The notes under the pieces: model-generated | What the model saw: only the letters and a program-made list of their open reading frames with translations | The model's database searches: none | What the model was told of the DNA's origin: nothing | Source: JAHELQ01 sp965603365 | Lineage (GTDB): Bacteria; Acidobacteriota; Aminicenantia; UBA2199 | DNA: 64,000 nucleotides | Direction: 5' to 3' | Assembly: GCA_965603365.1 (NCBI GenBank) | Contig: CBFDCR010000019.1 | Location: 1-64,000 of the forward strand | Program-made: the position numbers and the translations under genes | Part shown: positions 41,801 through 48,025 of the stretch, piece after piece | Numbering within the stretch: position 1 is the first letter of the stretch | How the letters are laid out: each line of letters begins with the position of its first letter

Positions 41801-43439
41801 TTTTGCATATTTCCCGAACCCTGCCCATATAGAGAGACCATTTCAGGCTGACGGCGACTATCCCGGGTTGCATCTCAGCCAGCAGGCGCTCCAGGTTATG
41901 CTTTAAGGCCGCCGGGCTGCGGCTAACATCGTAAAACTGGCAGCAGGCGGTGATGCCGTTTCTCCTCAGATAGGAGGCCAGGTACAATATACCGGTGGTG
42001 GGCGTCCCCGGTGTGTCGCCTAAGATCAGGACCCGGCAGCCGGCCAGGTCTCTTCGGGGTGCCCATATATCGGCGGGGGAGAGGGTTACATCCTGCCAGC
42101 CTATGGAGCCGGCCGCCTCACCTCCGGATCTGCCTGTGTTGACCACGGTGTCTTTAAAACCGTCGAGGTCGACGAGGTTATTTTTATACAGGGCCTTAAT
42201 CACCTCGACAAAGTAGCTGAACCGGCCCTCCACAGAGATTTTAAGGGTATCTCCCCAGTCGTACTCCACCTCAAGGATGTCGACCGACGGTACCGCCTGG
42301 AGGAGCAATTTTAACGGGGTGTTTTTCCACTGTTCAAAGATGGCCGCCGTATTCTTTTCCCCGTCAAACTGCTCCAGCAGCCTTAACAGGCTGCCATTGA
42401 CCACCAGGTTGTTGTGCCGGTGGGTCTTTACCAGTCTTAAGTCTCCCCCTGCGCCCGCTACAGTTAGCTTGCTCTCATGTACATAGGGATTCTTCTTAAA
42501 ACAGCATTTTTTAAACTTCTCAAATAGACGGCTGTTCGTCCCTGCCGAGGCCAGCTCGTCATAAATATCGCTTACATCCAGCACCGAACTGACGGCCGTG
42601 TGTGCCGGTGTCTTTAAGACCTGGGCTTCAAAACGCTCATGGATGGTCTGGGGGCCGGGATATTCGGTTTTTGTATTATTGAAATCAAACAATATCTGCC
42701 TTTTCTCCGCCGGGGAATATAATTCCACCCTGCCGATCTCCAGTTCCGTACGGGAGAGTACCTGCGTCAGGGTCAAAAGGTAAAAATCAAAGATCCGCAG
42801 CATCGACTCTTCCCTAAACAACTTCGCATTGTACAGTATATGCCCGTCCAGGGTCTCGCCATTTTTCCCCACCGCCAGGATTACATCGTTTGCCTGCTGG
42901 TCGATGGCCTGCCGGATAAAGTCGACCTGGTGGATATCTTCCAATAGTAAGGCGACCCGCAGCAGTGAGCCGCCCCCGGCGATATCTAAGGATTTGACCA
43001 GGTTTTGAATCGGGTAGTGCTCGTTTTTATACCCCTCCACCACCGTCTGTTTAACGTGCATCAGGAAATCTTTAAAACCCATAGGGGAAGATAACCGATC
43101 CCTGAACAGCACGTACTTATTGTACTCCTGGTTGGTGGGGGTATAGATCGGCGAGGCCACGATAATATCGTCCTGGCCGGTGAGCTTAAACAGTAAAATC
43201 TTGAAGGCAGTTAGTAGTATGATAAAGAGCGACAGGTTGTTGTTTTTACTGATGAGCAACATTTTTTCGCCCAGCTCTGCGGGAAACGCCAGTCTGCCGG
43301 TACGCCCCTCCACATACTCCCGGCTCCCCCTGAAATCGCCGGGCAGTCTGACCTCCTGGAGCTCCCCGGACAACTGCGCCGACCAGTAGGCCTCGGCCTC
43401 TTCAAACATGGCTAAATTGGGAAAAATCCTCTTTTCCAT
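32811..43439 (-). CDS. Giant NRPS, half-C-A(RRE-B12-rSAM; rSAM-B12)-T-C-A-T-C
   Basis: 3542 aa. Truncated C (1-255), then an A domain interrupted twice. After the first A-domain strand (TIHERFEAQVLKTPAHTAV near 266) comes a PqqD-like stretch (about 310-430), a B12-type fold (about 470-600) and a radical SAM barrel with GCSLNCFYC near 655. The A domain resumes at WTYRELNDRANRLA near 940 and AGGAYFPIDPG near 983, then a permuted radical SAM (RGCPFKCAYC near 1075)-B12 (about 1390-1560) unit intervenes before FTSGTTGKPRA near 1598. Next T (LGGHSLKA near 1994), C (HHIISDG near 2178), A2 (about 2507-2985), T (near 3037) and C (HHIACDI near 3228). A1 pocket reads DGASVAEVT, unassigned; A2 reads DASTIAAVC, close to the phenylalanine code DAWTIAAIC, so an aromatic residue is likely. 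It ends SFHSFAREAVG. Confidence 0.95.
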   Translation of the reverse strand: MEKRIFPNLAMFEEAEAYWSAQLSGELQEVRLPGDFRGSREYVEGRTGRLAFPAELGEKMLLISKNNNLSLFIILLTAFKILLFKLTGQDDIIVASPIYTPTNQEYNKYVLFRDRLSSPMGFKDFLMHVKQTVVEGYKNEHYPIQNLVKSLDIAGGGSLLRVALLLEDIHQVDFIRQAIDQQANDVILAVGKNGETLDGHILYNAKLFREESMLRIFDFYLLTLTQVLSRTELEIGRVELYSPAEKRQILFDFNNTKTEYPGPQTIHERFEAQVLKTPAHTAVSSVLDVSDIYDELASAGTNSRLFEKFKKCCFKKNPYVHESKLTVAGAGGDLRLVKTHRHNNLVVNGSLLRLLEQFDGEKNTAAIFEQWKNTPLKLLLQAVPSVDILEVEYDWGDTLKISVEGRFSYFVEVIKALYKNNLVDLDGFKDTVVNTGRSGGEAAGSIGWQDVTLSPADIWAPRRDLAGCRVLILGDTPGTPTTGILYLASYLRRNGITACCQFYDVSRSPAALKHNLERLLAEMQPGIVAVSLKWSLYMGRVREICKIVKQYSADIKTVVGGNTASYYYERIIQYEYIDCVIRGDGEAPLLALCRDADYVPNAVYKRGGKIVTNPLTYVEDEALSRQIYLSHLDEILVSNISSRLGTFFIYTHKGCSLNCFYCGGCRQAQERIFNRPKLLNRPADLVRRDILAAREYASTFMFDFVETNERLLAYLKKIWQGIDLTAHFCIYVNVSPPSAEIIALASRTFKYVYWDIDMTSLSQGHRYRLAELKLVKPQPGDDELFAFFDECEKYDNAEVRLNLINGLPFLSTEDIAAAEKVLSQIMATYSTLSGLHWGRLHAQPGAPILDKVEAYGMFAAARSYEDFLECSEKNFNQPAPHPGVETFDYPYIYFDDDELNSRVSQSYLNMNARLHEYIEGKRRKIFCEDWTYRELNDRANRLAALLRGKGVTAGSIVALMVDSSLDMAAGILAILKAGGAYFPIDPGLPAERIDFMLKEGGASLLLTRSAVLDKQSMPDYARPGGTRELCRTAGRPQVQDLDRLPIPDRSLYEKHNLYFDREIVKNSIALQATRGCPFKCAYCHKIWPKTHVVRSAESLLEEVRLFYNMGIRRFTFLDDIFNLNIKNSRRFFELIGRNGLDVRLYFPNGMRGDILTGDYIDAMVEAGTAELALALETASPRLQKLVMKHLNLKKLHRNLEYLCEKHPHVVSILFMMHGFPSETAEEARLTVDFIKDLRWLHFPLFSKLKIYPHTDMERLALENGISREAILKSENLGFHETPATIPFDRKVTLECQTDFLDNYFLVKERLLHVLPWQMKAMTEEELLKKYSNHLPVEFKSFTQLRQFLGILEDELAGSQCLPREDIAVPHLDEGMRQYFPARQAGAGALRILLLDLSQVFSGDRLFFDVYEPPTGLIHLMTYVYERFGQKVRGKLAKARYDFDSYEELAALLEAFKPDVVGVRTLTFFKDFFHRTVARIREWGFSGPLVAGGPYATTNFDGVLQDRHIDLLVMGEGEVTFCELLQAIMDNGGKLPPQEELMKIPGIAFMREAAAAEAALPLDCIWLDEFYRHPRQALGPGPGNPVHASRPHDLAYMIFTSGTTGKPRAVLVEHGGLVNYVDWRLEAYGCGAADVTLQPLSYSFDGFGANFYSSLLSGGRLILVPDARKLDFAFVKEIIRAEKVTNSSLVPGMYEALLQSAAGKDLESLRFVVLAGERSGGALIRKSKEMAPRLRLHNEYGPTEATVTAAALRDIDGANTALMGRPIANTRVYVLDSHLQPLPINIPGELCIAGKGVAEGYLNNPEQTVERFRLNPSVPGERVYRSGDLGRFLPDGRLELYGRLDHQVKIRGFRLEPEEIKNQLLAIEPITEALVVARGDETGGDEGPEERYLCAYFTAPKEMPVPGLKERLSARLPDYMIPAFFVQLAAFPLTVNGKIDRRALPAPGAVTAERIAAPSDAVEEKLLAVWADVLGLDRDKIGIDASFFDLGGHSLKAINLISRIHREFNVRVPVGEMFKTPTIGGLAGYIRGIADSCQFVPIKPAPVKEYYPLSSAQKRIYIMQQMAPQSTFYNVFQVNHLPADIDRGRLDTIFKTLIHRHESLRTSFEMRNGEPVQEIHEEVDFAVAYFEAADLERPGLEAISRDFVKPFDLTRLPLFRVGLITTAKDNILMIDMHHIISDGTSHKILSEEFQALYEGRDLPRLGLQYKDYAEWQRGEEQRNLTGQQEKYWLDRFSAGIPSLDLPTDFTRPANRSFDGYSVSFVLSRPETRFIKDMSRDTEFTLFMVLLAVYNILLYKLSGEEDIVVGTSTAARTHADLQRLIGMFVNTLALRNRVGADETFGSLLKEVKENTLRAFENQEYQFEDLVEQLGVDRDAGRNPIFDVMFNLQNQAEYDGDYFLNLDTGSGEYVHREGSSKFDLTLTAVDLGEHIHLDFEYCKGLFKPPTVERFIGYLRGIISGLSGNTGQEISEIDMIPRAEREQLLVDFNNTAADFPGDKTLHRLFAEQADKTPHRTALILEDQRLTYRLLDERAAQMARVLRGKGVFANTIVGLMLERSLAMLTAIIGIWKAGGAYLPIDPEYPQERQGYMLADSSAGVLVTAAHLFAPGERLTHCLPRQGVVLAEDQAGFAGSGDMERLPDHTTAGDLAYVLYTSGTTGTPKGVMVEHRGVLNLHAAFKDRFDITPDDTIVLFASISFDASLSEIVMTLLNGAALCLLTERLIGDFDQFKKYMTAHDVTIATIPPPYLNHFGPADLKSLRVLISAGSPPTPTLIDTWREEVEFFNAYGLTETTVCAANVNMSRGNFNGQAATVGFPIYNTRAYVLDAHGRVQAAGVRGELCIAGVGLARGYANSLDLTAERFVSLPFAGNGRLFKTGDMARRLADGNIEFLGRRDHQVKIRGFRIEPAEIENRLLRHRDIVEAVVIDRWADGERYLCGYYAAAARMETPALRHFLSQSLPDYMIPAYFVRLDQIPLTPNGKVDRRALPEPRLEAADDYIGPGDGIERRLAAIWSDILNVDERLIGIQANFFELGGHSLKATVLVSRIHQEMNIKIPLAEVFRLLSIRGLAEYIRAALEDKYLAIRPVEKREYYEASNAQQRMWTVCQSEESSISFNLTSVFTFNDIDRCALEGTFHKLIERHESLRTVFLPLAEEVKQKVLLPAEIDFKVEYTDLRAAADREEQMEEFRKLDKNTPFDLLRGPLMRARLLHLEAQKWVLLFTIHHIACDILSVELLIKEFGAVYEGQLLPELRIQYRDYVYWQDEQLRGENIEILENYWLDKFKDGVPLLELPYDKERQPIQTYNGNSASFVIPAGITGKLRAIAHESEATLFMVLLTSFKVLLFHFSGQNDLVVGTVFGGRVHPDAENQIGNYLNTLALRSTFAEDASFLNILRIVKTGTLEAIKYQLYPIDMIVDRLKVKRDVSRQPLFDVALGMINLSHPETGLFRENNETRAIRIRQQIRSKYDLSVYFIENTDSIDVIFEYNSDLFFNKTIVAMIKHYLKLFEGIAGDPRLSVSALILKEKIEEPSFHSFAREAVG
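38700..40420 (-). other. Embedded permuted radical SAM-B12 unit (copy 3)
   Basis: Inserted between A2 and A3 of the same A domain that carries the other radical SAM unit. Order: linker (DLDRLPIPDRSLYEKHNLYF), CPFKCAYC barrel, LALETASPRL, GFPSETAEEA, then B12-type fold (LLDLSQVFSGD, PTGLIHLMTYV, GGPYATTNFD, MGEGEVTF) ending IPGIAFMREAA. Boundaries are approximate. Confidence 0.9.
40700..42580 (-). other. Embedded PqqD-like + B12 + radical SAM unit in the pre-A1 region
   Basis: This insert separates the first strand of the A domain from its A1 core. It opens with a segment resembling the PqqD/RRE winged helix (NNLVVNGSLLRLLEQFDGEK, then about 60 residues later VIKALYKNNLVDLDGF), followed by a B12-binding-like domain in normal order (CRVLILGDTPGTP, GIVAVSLKW, TVVGGNTAS, IRGDGEAPLL) and a radical SAM barrel with CSLNCFYC, followed immediately by GGCRQ. 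It is unlike the permuted units elsewhere. The PqqD-like assignment is by pattern only. Confidence 0.8.
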
Positions 43440-43456
43440 CTTAGACCTCTGACTTC

Positions 43457-44662
43457 CTATATATCAAATTCAGCATGGACACTCTCCCTGGCTTTCTGAA
43501 TATTGGCGATAATCTCAGCCTGATCAAAACTGTAATAGGGAATTCCCCTGACTTTAACGGCCTCTTTGAACTTCGCCCGGCCCGATTCATCGGCAAAGAA
43601 GCCATCTTTGGGGATATATTGGCCGTGGGCCAGGCCCAGCGCCTGCCGTATTCTTATAAAATCCCGGCACACACGGTGAGCGGACTCGAACTCCTCCAAC
43701 AGATCGGTATTATGCACATTGTTGACATAATAAAAAGAGGAGACCGGGTGCCTGCCTTTGAAGCCGCCCAGGGCCAATGTATTGTAACCGTATACATTGC
43801 CCTTGGTGGGCTGTTTGGTAGACATATAAAAATAGAAATTTTCGTCCCTTCTCATCAGGCGGTACTCCGCCCTCTCATCGATATCCCTCTGGATGTCGGC
43901 CTGCCCTAAGCCGGTCAACAGGCTGTTGACACATCGATAATCGGGAAATTCATGGACCATGTCGTCGAGCAGGTGAATCATGGCTTCCCGCTTCTTAAGA
44001 GACCGGGGCACCAGGTAGTTGTGATGAATGGTGATAGATACCGGTCTAATCTCGGTCATCAGGCACTCCAGATCCCTGCGGGTTATCTCCAGATCAACCG
44101 GTTCACCGCTGTCCAGGTAGACAATCAGGTCGATATTCGTGATAACCCCATGCTCATTGAGCCGGCGGCAGATATGGTGCAGCTTCTCCAGGGTGACGAC
44201 CTTGCGGTTCTGGGCCTCCAGCACCCTGGTGGACAGTGTCTGCACCCCGAGGGAGACATATTTAAATCGATATTTAATAAACAGGTCCAGGTGTCCCTCC
44301 GTCACGGTATAGGGGCTGGATTCGGTTATCTTTAGGGGTATATCTTCGAAACCGCTAATCTGTCGATAGAGCCCCTCCAATGTCCCGGCATCGACGATTG
44401 TGGGGGTGCCGCCGCCAAAATAGACCTCGTCAAATTTTACCCCTTCCAGGACATCTTTATATTGTTCGATTTGCCGGGGGATAACCTCATAATAGAATTC
44501 GTCCATCTCCCCTTTGCCGTCCGGAACCCTGGAGTTGTAGATGCAGTAGTGGCATTTCTGGATACAGAAGGGGGTGTGAATATACAGATTATTCTGCCAG
44601 TTGTTCTTGATCAAAAAGAGCTCCTTAAAAAGCTCGACATAATCCTGGGACGATAGTTTCAT
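43457..44662 (-). CDS. HemN-like radical SAM protein, AEFDI tail
   Basis: 401 aa. The N-terminus YIHTPFCIQKCHYCIYNSR has the CxxxCxxC cluster motif in the HemN style, followed by EVYFGGGTPT and SLGVQTLS, and a C-terminal HemW/HemN-like region (YGYNTLALGGFKG). Relatives include coproporphyrinogen dehydrogenase, HemW and class C radical SAM methyltransferases. In this setting a class C-type modification of the peptide or a building block is more plausible than haem synthesis; that is inference. The C-terminus SVHAEFDI matches the tail of the NRPS proteins. It starts with ATG 44662 after GAGG and ends 17 nt before the 3542-aa NRPS. Confidence 0.9.
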   Translation of the reverse strand: MKLSSQDYVELFKELFLIKNNWQNNLYIHTPFCIQKCHYCIYNSRVPDGKGEMDEFYYEVIPRQIEQYKDVLEGVKFDEVYFGGGTPTIVDAGTLEGLYRQISGFEDIPLKITESSPYTVTEGHLDLFIKYRFKYVSLGVQTLSTRVLEAQNRKVVTLEKLHHICRRLNEHGVITNIDLIVYLDSGEPVDLEITRRDLECLMTEIRPVSITIHHNYLVPRSLKKREAMIHLLDDMVHEFPDYRCVNSLLTGLGQADIQRDIDERAEYRLMRRDENFYFYMSTKQPTKGNVYGYNTLALGGFKGRHPVSSFYYVNNVHNTDLLEEFESAHRVCRDFIRIRQALGLAHGQYIPKDGFFADESGRAKFKEAVKVRGIPYYSFDQAEIIANIQKARESVHAEFDI

Positions 44663-44675
44663 GAATCCTCGATGA

Positions 44676-45611
44676 TTATTTCACCTGTTCCAGGATGTTG
44701 CTGCCGATTAACCTGAAAAAATAATCCATGGCCACCTGGCTGTAGACTGTTCTCTCTTCCTCGACAAAAAAAGCCTTTGCCCGGCGGGAAAACTCATATT
44801 CCGTCATTTTCTCACCATTTACCGTTTTGAAAAAATCGATGATCGGGATCTGGCTGGTCTCCATTCTCAGATCACCCTTGCTTATGACCAGGCGGCCATC
44901 TTCTAAAACGAACAAATCCGGATCAATATAATACCTCTCTTCGACATTTTTCCGGGCCGACAACATCAGCAGAGAGAAATCGAAGGTATTCTTGTCTCTC
45001 AAGGGGGCGCCTTCATTCTCCTTGACAAATAGGGGATTTATCCAGGCCTGCAGCTCCTCGATCAAAAAACCCGAGCCCTCGAGATACTCGATAAAGCGGG
45101 AATTATTGGTCAATCCCCTGCCCGAAGCCAGGAAATACCCGCCTTTATAAGGTCGATTCAGGACAATCAACCGGCCATTGGCCCTCAGCAATTTCCTGAA
45201 CTGGGCGATGCCCTGGCGGTAATCAAAATAGTTTAAGATATTGGACAAAATAAAGGTATCCACCCGGCCGTCCAGGGTATCGTGTTGCCCTATATTTAGA
45301 AAGGCCCTTATTTTCGACCGGGCCCGGCGGGTCTCGGGGGAGTCTGAATCTGCCCATTTGCCGATATCAAACCTGACTTTTATCTTATTGTGCTCTACCC
45401 GTTCCTCGCCGGCTATATCTACACACACCAGTCTATTTCTCCCCGACAAGTAGGCCGAGGCCGGGAACGCACCGCAGCCGATATCGAAGACAACAGGTCC
45501 CACCAGGCCATTTTCCTCCAGTCGGCAGAGAAAGGGCTTCAACACTTCCTCGGTCAGGGTTTGATCATACTTCATCCCCCAGACACTATCCCAATCATAA
45601 TTTTTTTTCAC
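44676..45611 (-). CDS. Class I SAM-dependent methyltransferase-like protein
   Basis: 311 aa. A Rossmann methyltransferase pattern is visible: VVFDIGCGAFPASAYL (motif I), VCVDIAG (acidic end of strand 2), DTFILSNILNYF (motif for strand 4) and LLRANGRLIVLNRPY. The C-terminal third is less typical. It probably methylates O, N or C on the peptide, a monomer or a sugar; the target cannot be told from sequence. Start is GTG 45611 with GGGAG upstream. It has no FDF-type tail (ends NILEQVK). Confidence 0.82.
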   Translation of the reverse strand: MKKNYDWDSVWGMKYDQTLTEEVLKPFLCRLEENGLVGPVVFDIGCGAFPASAYLSGRNRLVCVDIAGEERVEHNKIKVRFDIGKWADSDSPETRRARSKIRAFLNIGQHDTLDGRVDTFILSNILNYFDYRQGIAQFRKLLRANGRLIVLNRPYKGGYFLASGRGLTNNSRFIEYLEGSGFLIEELQAWINPLFVKENEGAPLRDKNTFDFSLLMLSARKNVEERYYIDPDLFVLEDGRLVISKGDLRMETSQIPIIDFFKTVNGEKMTEYEFSRRAKAFFVEEERTVYSQVAMDYFFRLIGSNILEQVK

Positions 45612-45647
45612 GGCTCAAAACTCCCTCAGTCGGCACCGCCGGTGATT

Positions 45648-46835
45648 TTAACCAAGATCAAAATCGGCAGACAAATCTCCTGCTGCTGCGCTGCCGGGGT
45701 TCTCACCATCTACGTTTACGTCTACGTTTACGATGGCTGCCAGCAACTGGCCAAATTGATCGTACTCTCTATAAAATTCGGAGGCCCGGTGGGCAGACTC
45801 CCCGATCTCCTTTAAATCCACACATTTGTGGGCAAAGGCCTCACAATGGTTACACCGTTGACAGTCATTCCTACAAAAATTTTCATTTTTATAGAAGGGT
45901 TCTATAAAACCATCCAGGCATCTATTGTGAATAAATACCCTGAAACTGGTGGTGGGATTAAAAAGATCGAACAGTTCCATCAGGTCGCCGTCGTACGACT
46001 CCTTAAAATAACACTCAACCGCCCGTGCCGGGTCGCCCTTCATCACGGTGTGCCGCCCCTGCAATTTGAAAAAATTGATGCCGATGGCGGTATAGTATTT
46101 GATGTCTTCCGGTCTCACCCAGCTCAACCTTAACACACCGGCTGTATCCTCAAATCTCCTGAGCAGGCAGCGGTGGTCGTAATAATTGGCACTGGCTTTG
46201 CTGGAGACCTGGATAGAATCGGTGGATATCTGGTTATAATGAAACATGCGATAGGGGCAGTCCCTGAAACAGATCGAGTTGACGATAATCTCGACACTCC
46301 CCGAGGCGGCCTCTCTTACCCTTTTCAGGGTCTCAAAATTCCTCACGATCGACTCATCCGCCACCATACGATCGACCCCCATTCTTTTATAGGCCGCCGC
46401 CTTATTGGCCGTCGTAATCTGGCAGATGACCGAGGCCTTAACTTTAAAATCATAAGGCAGCGACTTCACCATCTCCATCAGGGAGGGCAGGGCAACCGTC
46501 AGGTGGCGGACACCCGCTTTATGCAGTTTAGCCAGGAACAGTACCAGTTCCATCATGCCCTTGCGGCTAAACTCCCTATTCCCCATATGGGACATATTGA
46601 GGGTATAGTTAAAGTCGATATTTTTTTGCCCCAGAAAGCCCACATACTCCTGGAGGGAGGCCCAATCGACCGGCGGTAACATATCGACGGATCTGCCGGA
46701 TTCAAACAAATTTCCCAGGGTAATATTGCCATATACTTCGCTGACCCTTGACCCATCATAGGTATTGTTCAGCCTATCGTACGATTCGACGGTCTCTCTT
46801 TTAAAATCCGCCGGCATACTAAAATATTTCATCAT
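45648..46835 (-). CDS. U32-family Fe-S protein (UbiU/UbiV-like), tailed
   Basis: 395 aa. The overall pattern is that of the U32 'peptidase' family: an N-terminal barrel with YTLNMSHMGNREFS and VRHLTVALPSL, then NSICFRDCPYRMFHYN, a cysteine at DHRCLL, and the Cys-rich FCRNDCQRCNHC end. The ubiquinone members UbiU/UbiV are oxygen-independent hydroxylases with a 4Fe-4S cluster, so an anaerobic hydroxylation of the peptide or a monomer is a reasonable guess; true protease activity is unlikely. A low-complexity linker (VNVDVNVDG, then Gly/Ala/Ser) leads to the terminal LSADFDLG, the tail shared with NRPSs. Start ATG ATG at 46835 or 46832. Confidence 0.8.
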   Translation of the reverse strand: MMKYFSMPADFKRETVESYDRLNNTYDGSRVSEVYGNITLGNLFESGRSVDMLPPVDWASLQEYVGFLGQKNIDFNYTLNMSHMGNREFSRKGMMELVLFLAKLHKAGVRHLTVALPSLMEMVKSLPYDFKVKASVICQITTANKAAAYKRMGVDRMVADESIVRNFETLKRVREAASGSVEIIVNSICFRDCPYRMFHYNQISTDSIQVSSKASANYYDHRCLLRRFEDTAGVLRLSWVRPEDIKYYTAIGINFFKLQGRHTVMKGDPARAVECYFKESYDGDLMELFDLFNPTTSFRVFIHNRCLDGFIEPFYKNENFCRNDCQRCNHCEAFAHKCVDLKEIGESAHRASEFYREYDQFGQLLAAIVNVDVNVDGENPGSAAAGDLSADFDLG

Positions 46836-46865
46836 ATCTTCTCTTCCAAAAACCGTTAAAATATT

Positions 46866-48020
46866 CTACCAGCCCGACCGGATCACCTCACACACCCTGG
46901 CCACATCCTGTTCACCCAGTTTACTGTGGAGGGGCAAAACAAGGTACTTATCCTCCAGGGCATCCATGTGGGGAAGATTTCTCCTCTTTCCCCCGAATAT
47001 CCGGTACCTGTCGTTGCGAAAATGGACCTGGTTGGCTTCTATACGATGCTCCCGCAATTTTTTTTGCAGTTCCCACCGCCTCTCTGCCGCCACCGTGTAT
47101 ATCCAGGCGGCATGGACCCTATCGGTATATTCATCGCCTATGCTTCTTATACCGGGAATATCTCTTAACCCAGCACTGTATATGGAGAAGAGTCTTTTTC
47201 TATGTTCGATCATCTGATCAAACTCTTGCAAAGAGCCGAGGGCGATAGCGGCCGCGATGTCTGTCATTTGATACTTATAGCCGATTTCGGTAATATCGTT
47301 TTCCCATATCCCCTTCTGCTTGGCGGTGCGATCGATACCGAACCAACGCAGTCGTCTGGCCTTCTCTATCAAGGTGCTGTCTTTCAAAACAAGCATCCCG
47401 CCGTCCCCGGTGGTAATGTGCTTGATGGCTTGAAAAGAGAAGGCGGTAAAATCCGAAATCCCGCCAATGGGAGTCCCCCGGTAAGAAGCCCCCAGTGCCT
47501 GGGCAGCATCCTCGATAATGGGGATCTCATACTCATCGGCGATCTCCTGTAATTCCTTCATATCACAGGGCAGCCCGCCGTAATGGACACAGACAATGGC
47601 CTTTGTCTTTTCGCCGACCAATTCACGAACGTGACCGGGGTCTATATTCAATGTATGCTGTTGAATATCTGCGAACTTTACCTCTACCCCCATATAGAGA
47701 AAAGGGATATTGGTGGCGGTACAGGTAAAAACAGGGGTGATTACCTCATCCCCCGCATGCAATCCGGCCAGGATATAGGAGAGATGAAGGGCATCGGTGC
47801 CCGAACCGACCGCAATGGCCGGGCGATTGCGGGCAAACTTGTGGCCGAATATTTCCTCAAATTTTCTCACTTTCGGCCCCTGTCCGATCCAGCGGCTTTT
47901 TAAAGTATCCAGGAGTTCGTTAATCCCGGCCTGGGGGACATAGGGATAAAATAACAGGATGTTATCTCTCCCTTCCTGCATTAAAACCATGTCACTCTCT
48001 TTCGATTCCATGTTATCCAT
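46866..48020 (-). CDS. DegT/DnrJ/EryC1-type PLP aminotransferase
   Basis: About 384 aa from ATG 48020. Motifs: GSGTDALHLSY, DEVITPVFTCTATN, VCVHYGGLPCDM, IIEDAAQALGA, and FSFQAIKHITTGDGG with the PLP lysine. Family members usually aminate keto-sugars bound to a nucleotide, which fits the two glycosyltransferases next door and suggests an amino sugar decoration. No NDP-sugar dehydratase or epimerase is in the window, so those would have to be elsewhere. A TTG at 48071 would overlap the upstream gene by 46 nt, so the ATG at 48020 (or 48011) after the TAA of that gene is preferred. Confidence 0.92.
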   Translation of the reverse strand: MDNMESKESDMVLMQEGRDNILLFYPYVPQAGINELLDTLKSRWIGQGPKVRKFEEIFGHKFARNRPAIAVGSGTDALHLSYILAGLHAGDEVITPVFTCTATNIPFLYMGVEVKFADIQQHTLNIDPGHVRELVGEKTKAIVCVHYGGLPCDMKELQEIADEYEIPIIEDAAQALGASYRGTPIGGISDFTAFSFQAIKHITTGDGGMLVLKDSTLIEKARRLRWFGIDRTAKQKGIWENDITEIGYKYQMTDIAAAIALGSLQEFDQMIEHRKRLFSIYSAGLRDIPGIRSIGDEYTDRVHAAWIYTVAAERRWELQKKLREHRIEANQVHFRNDRYRIFGGKRRNLPHMDALEDKYLVLPLHSKLGEQDVARVCEVIRSGW

Positions 48021-48025
48021 CCTGT

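Noticed and set aside
43457..44662. Housekeeping haem gene hemN
   Set aside because: It sits in the operon with NRPS genes and carries the NRPS-type C-terminal tail.
45648..46835. U32 protein as a collagenase-type protease
   Set aside because: The multi-cysteine pattern and context fit Fe-S hydroxylase relatives better; protease activity in this family is doubtful.
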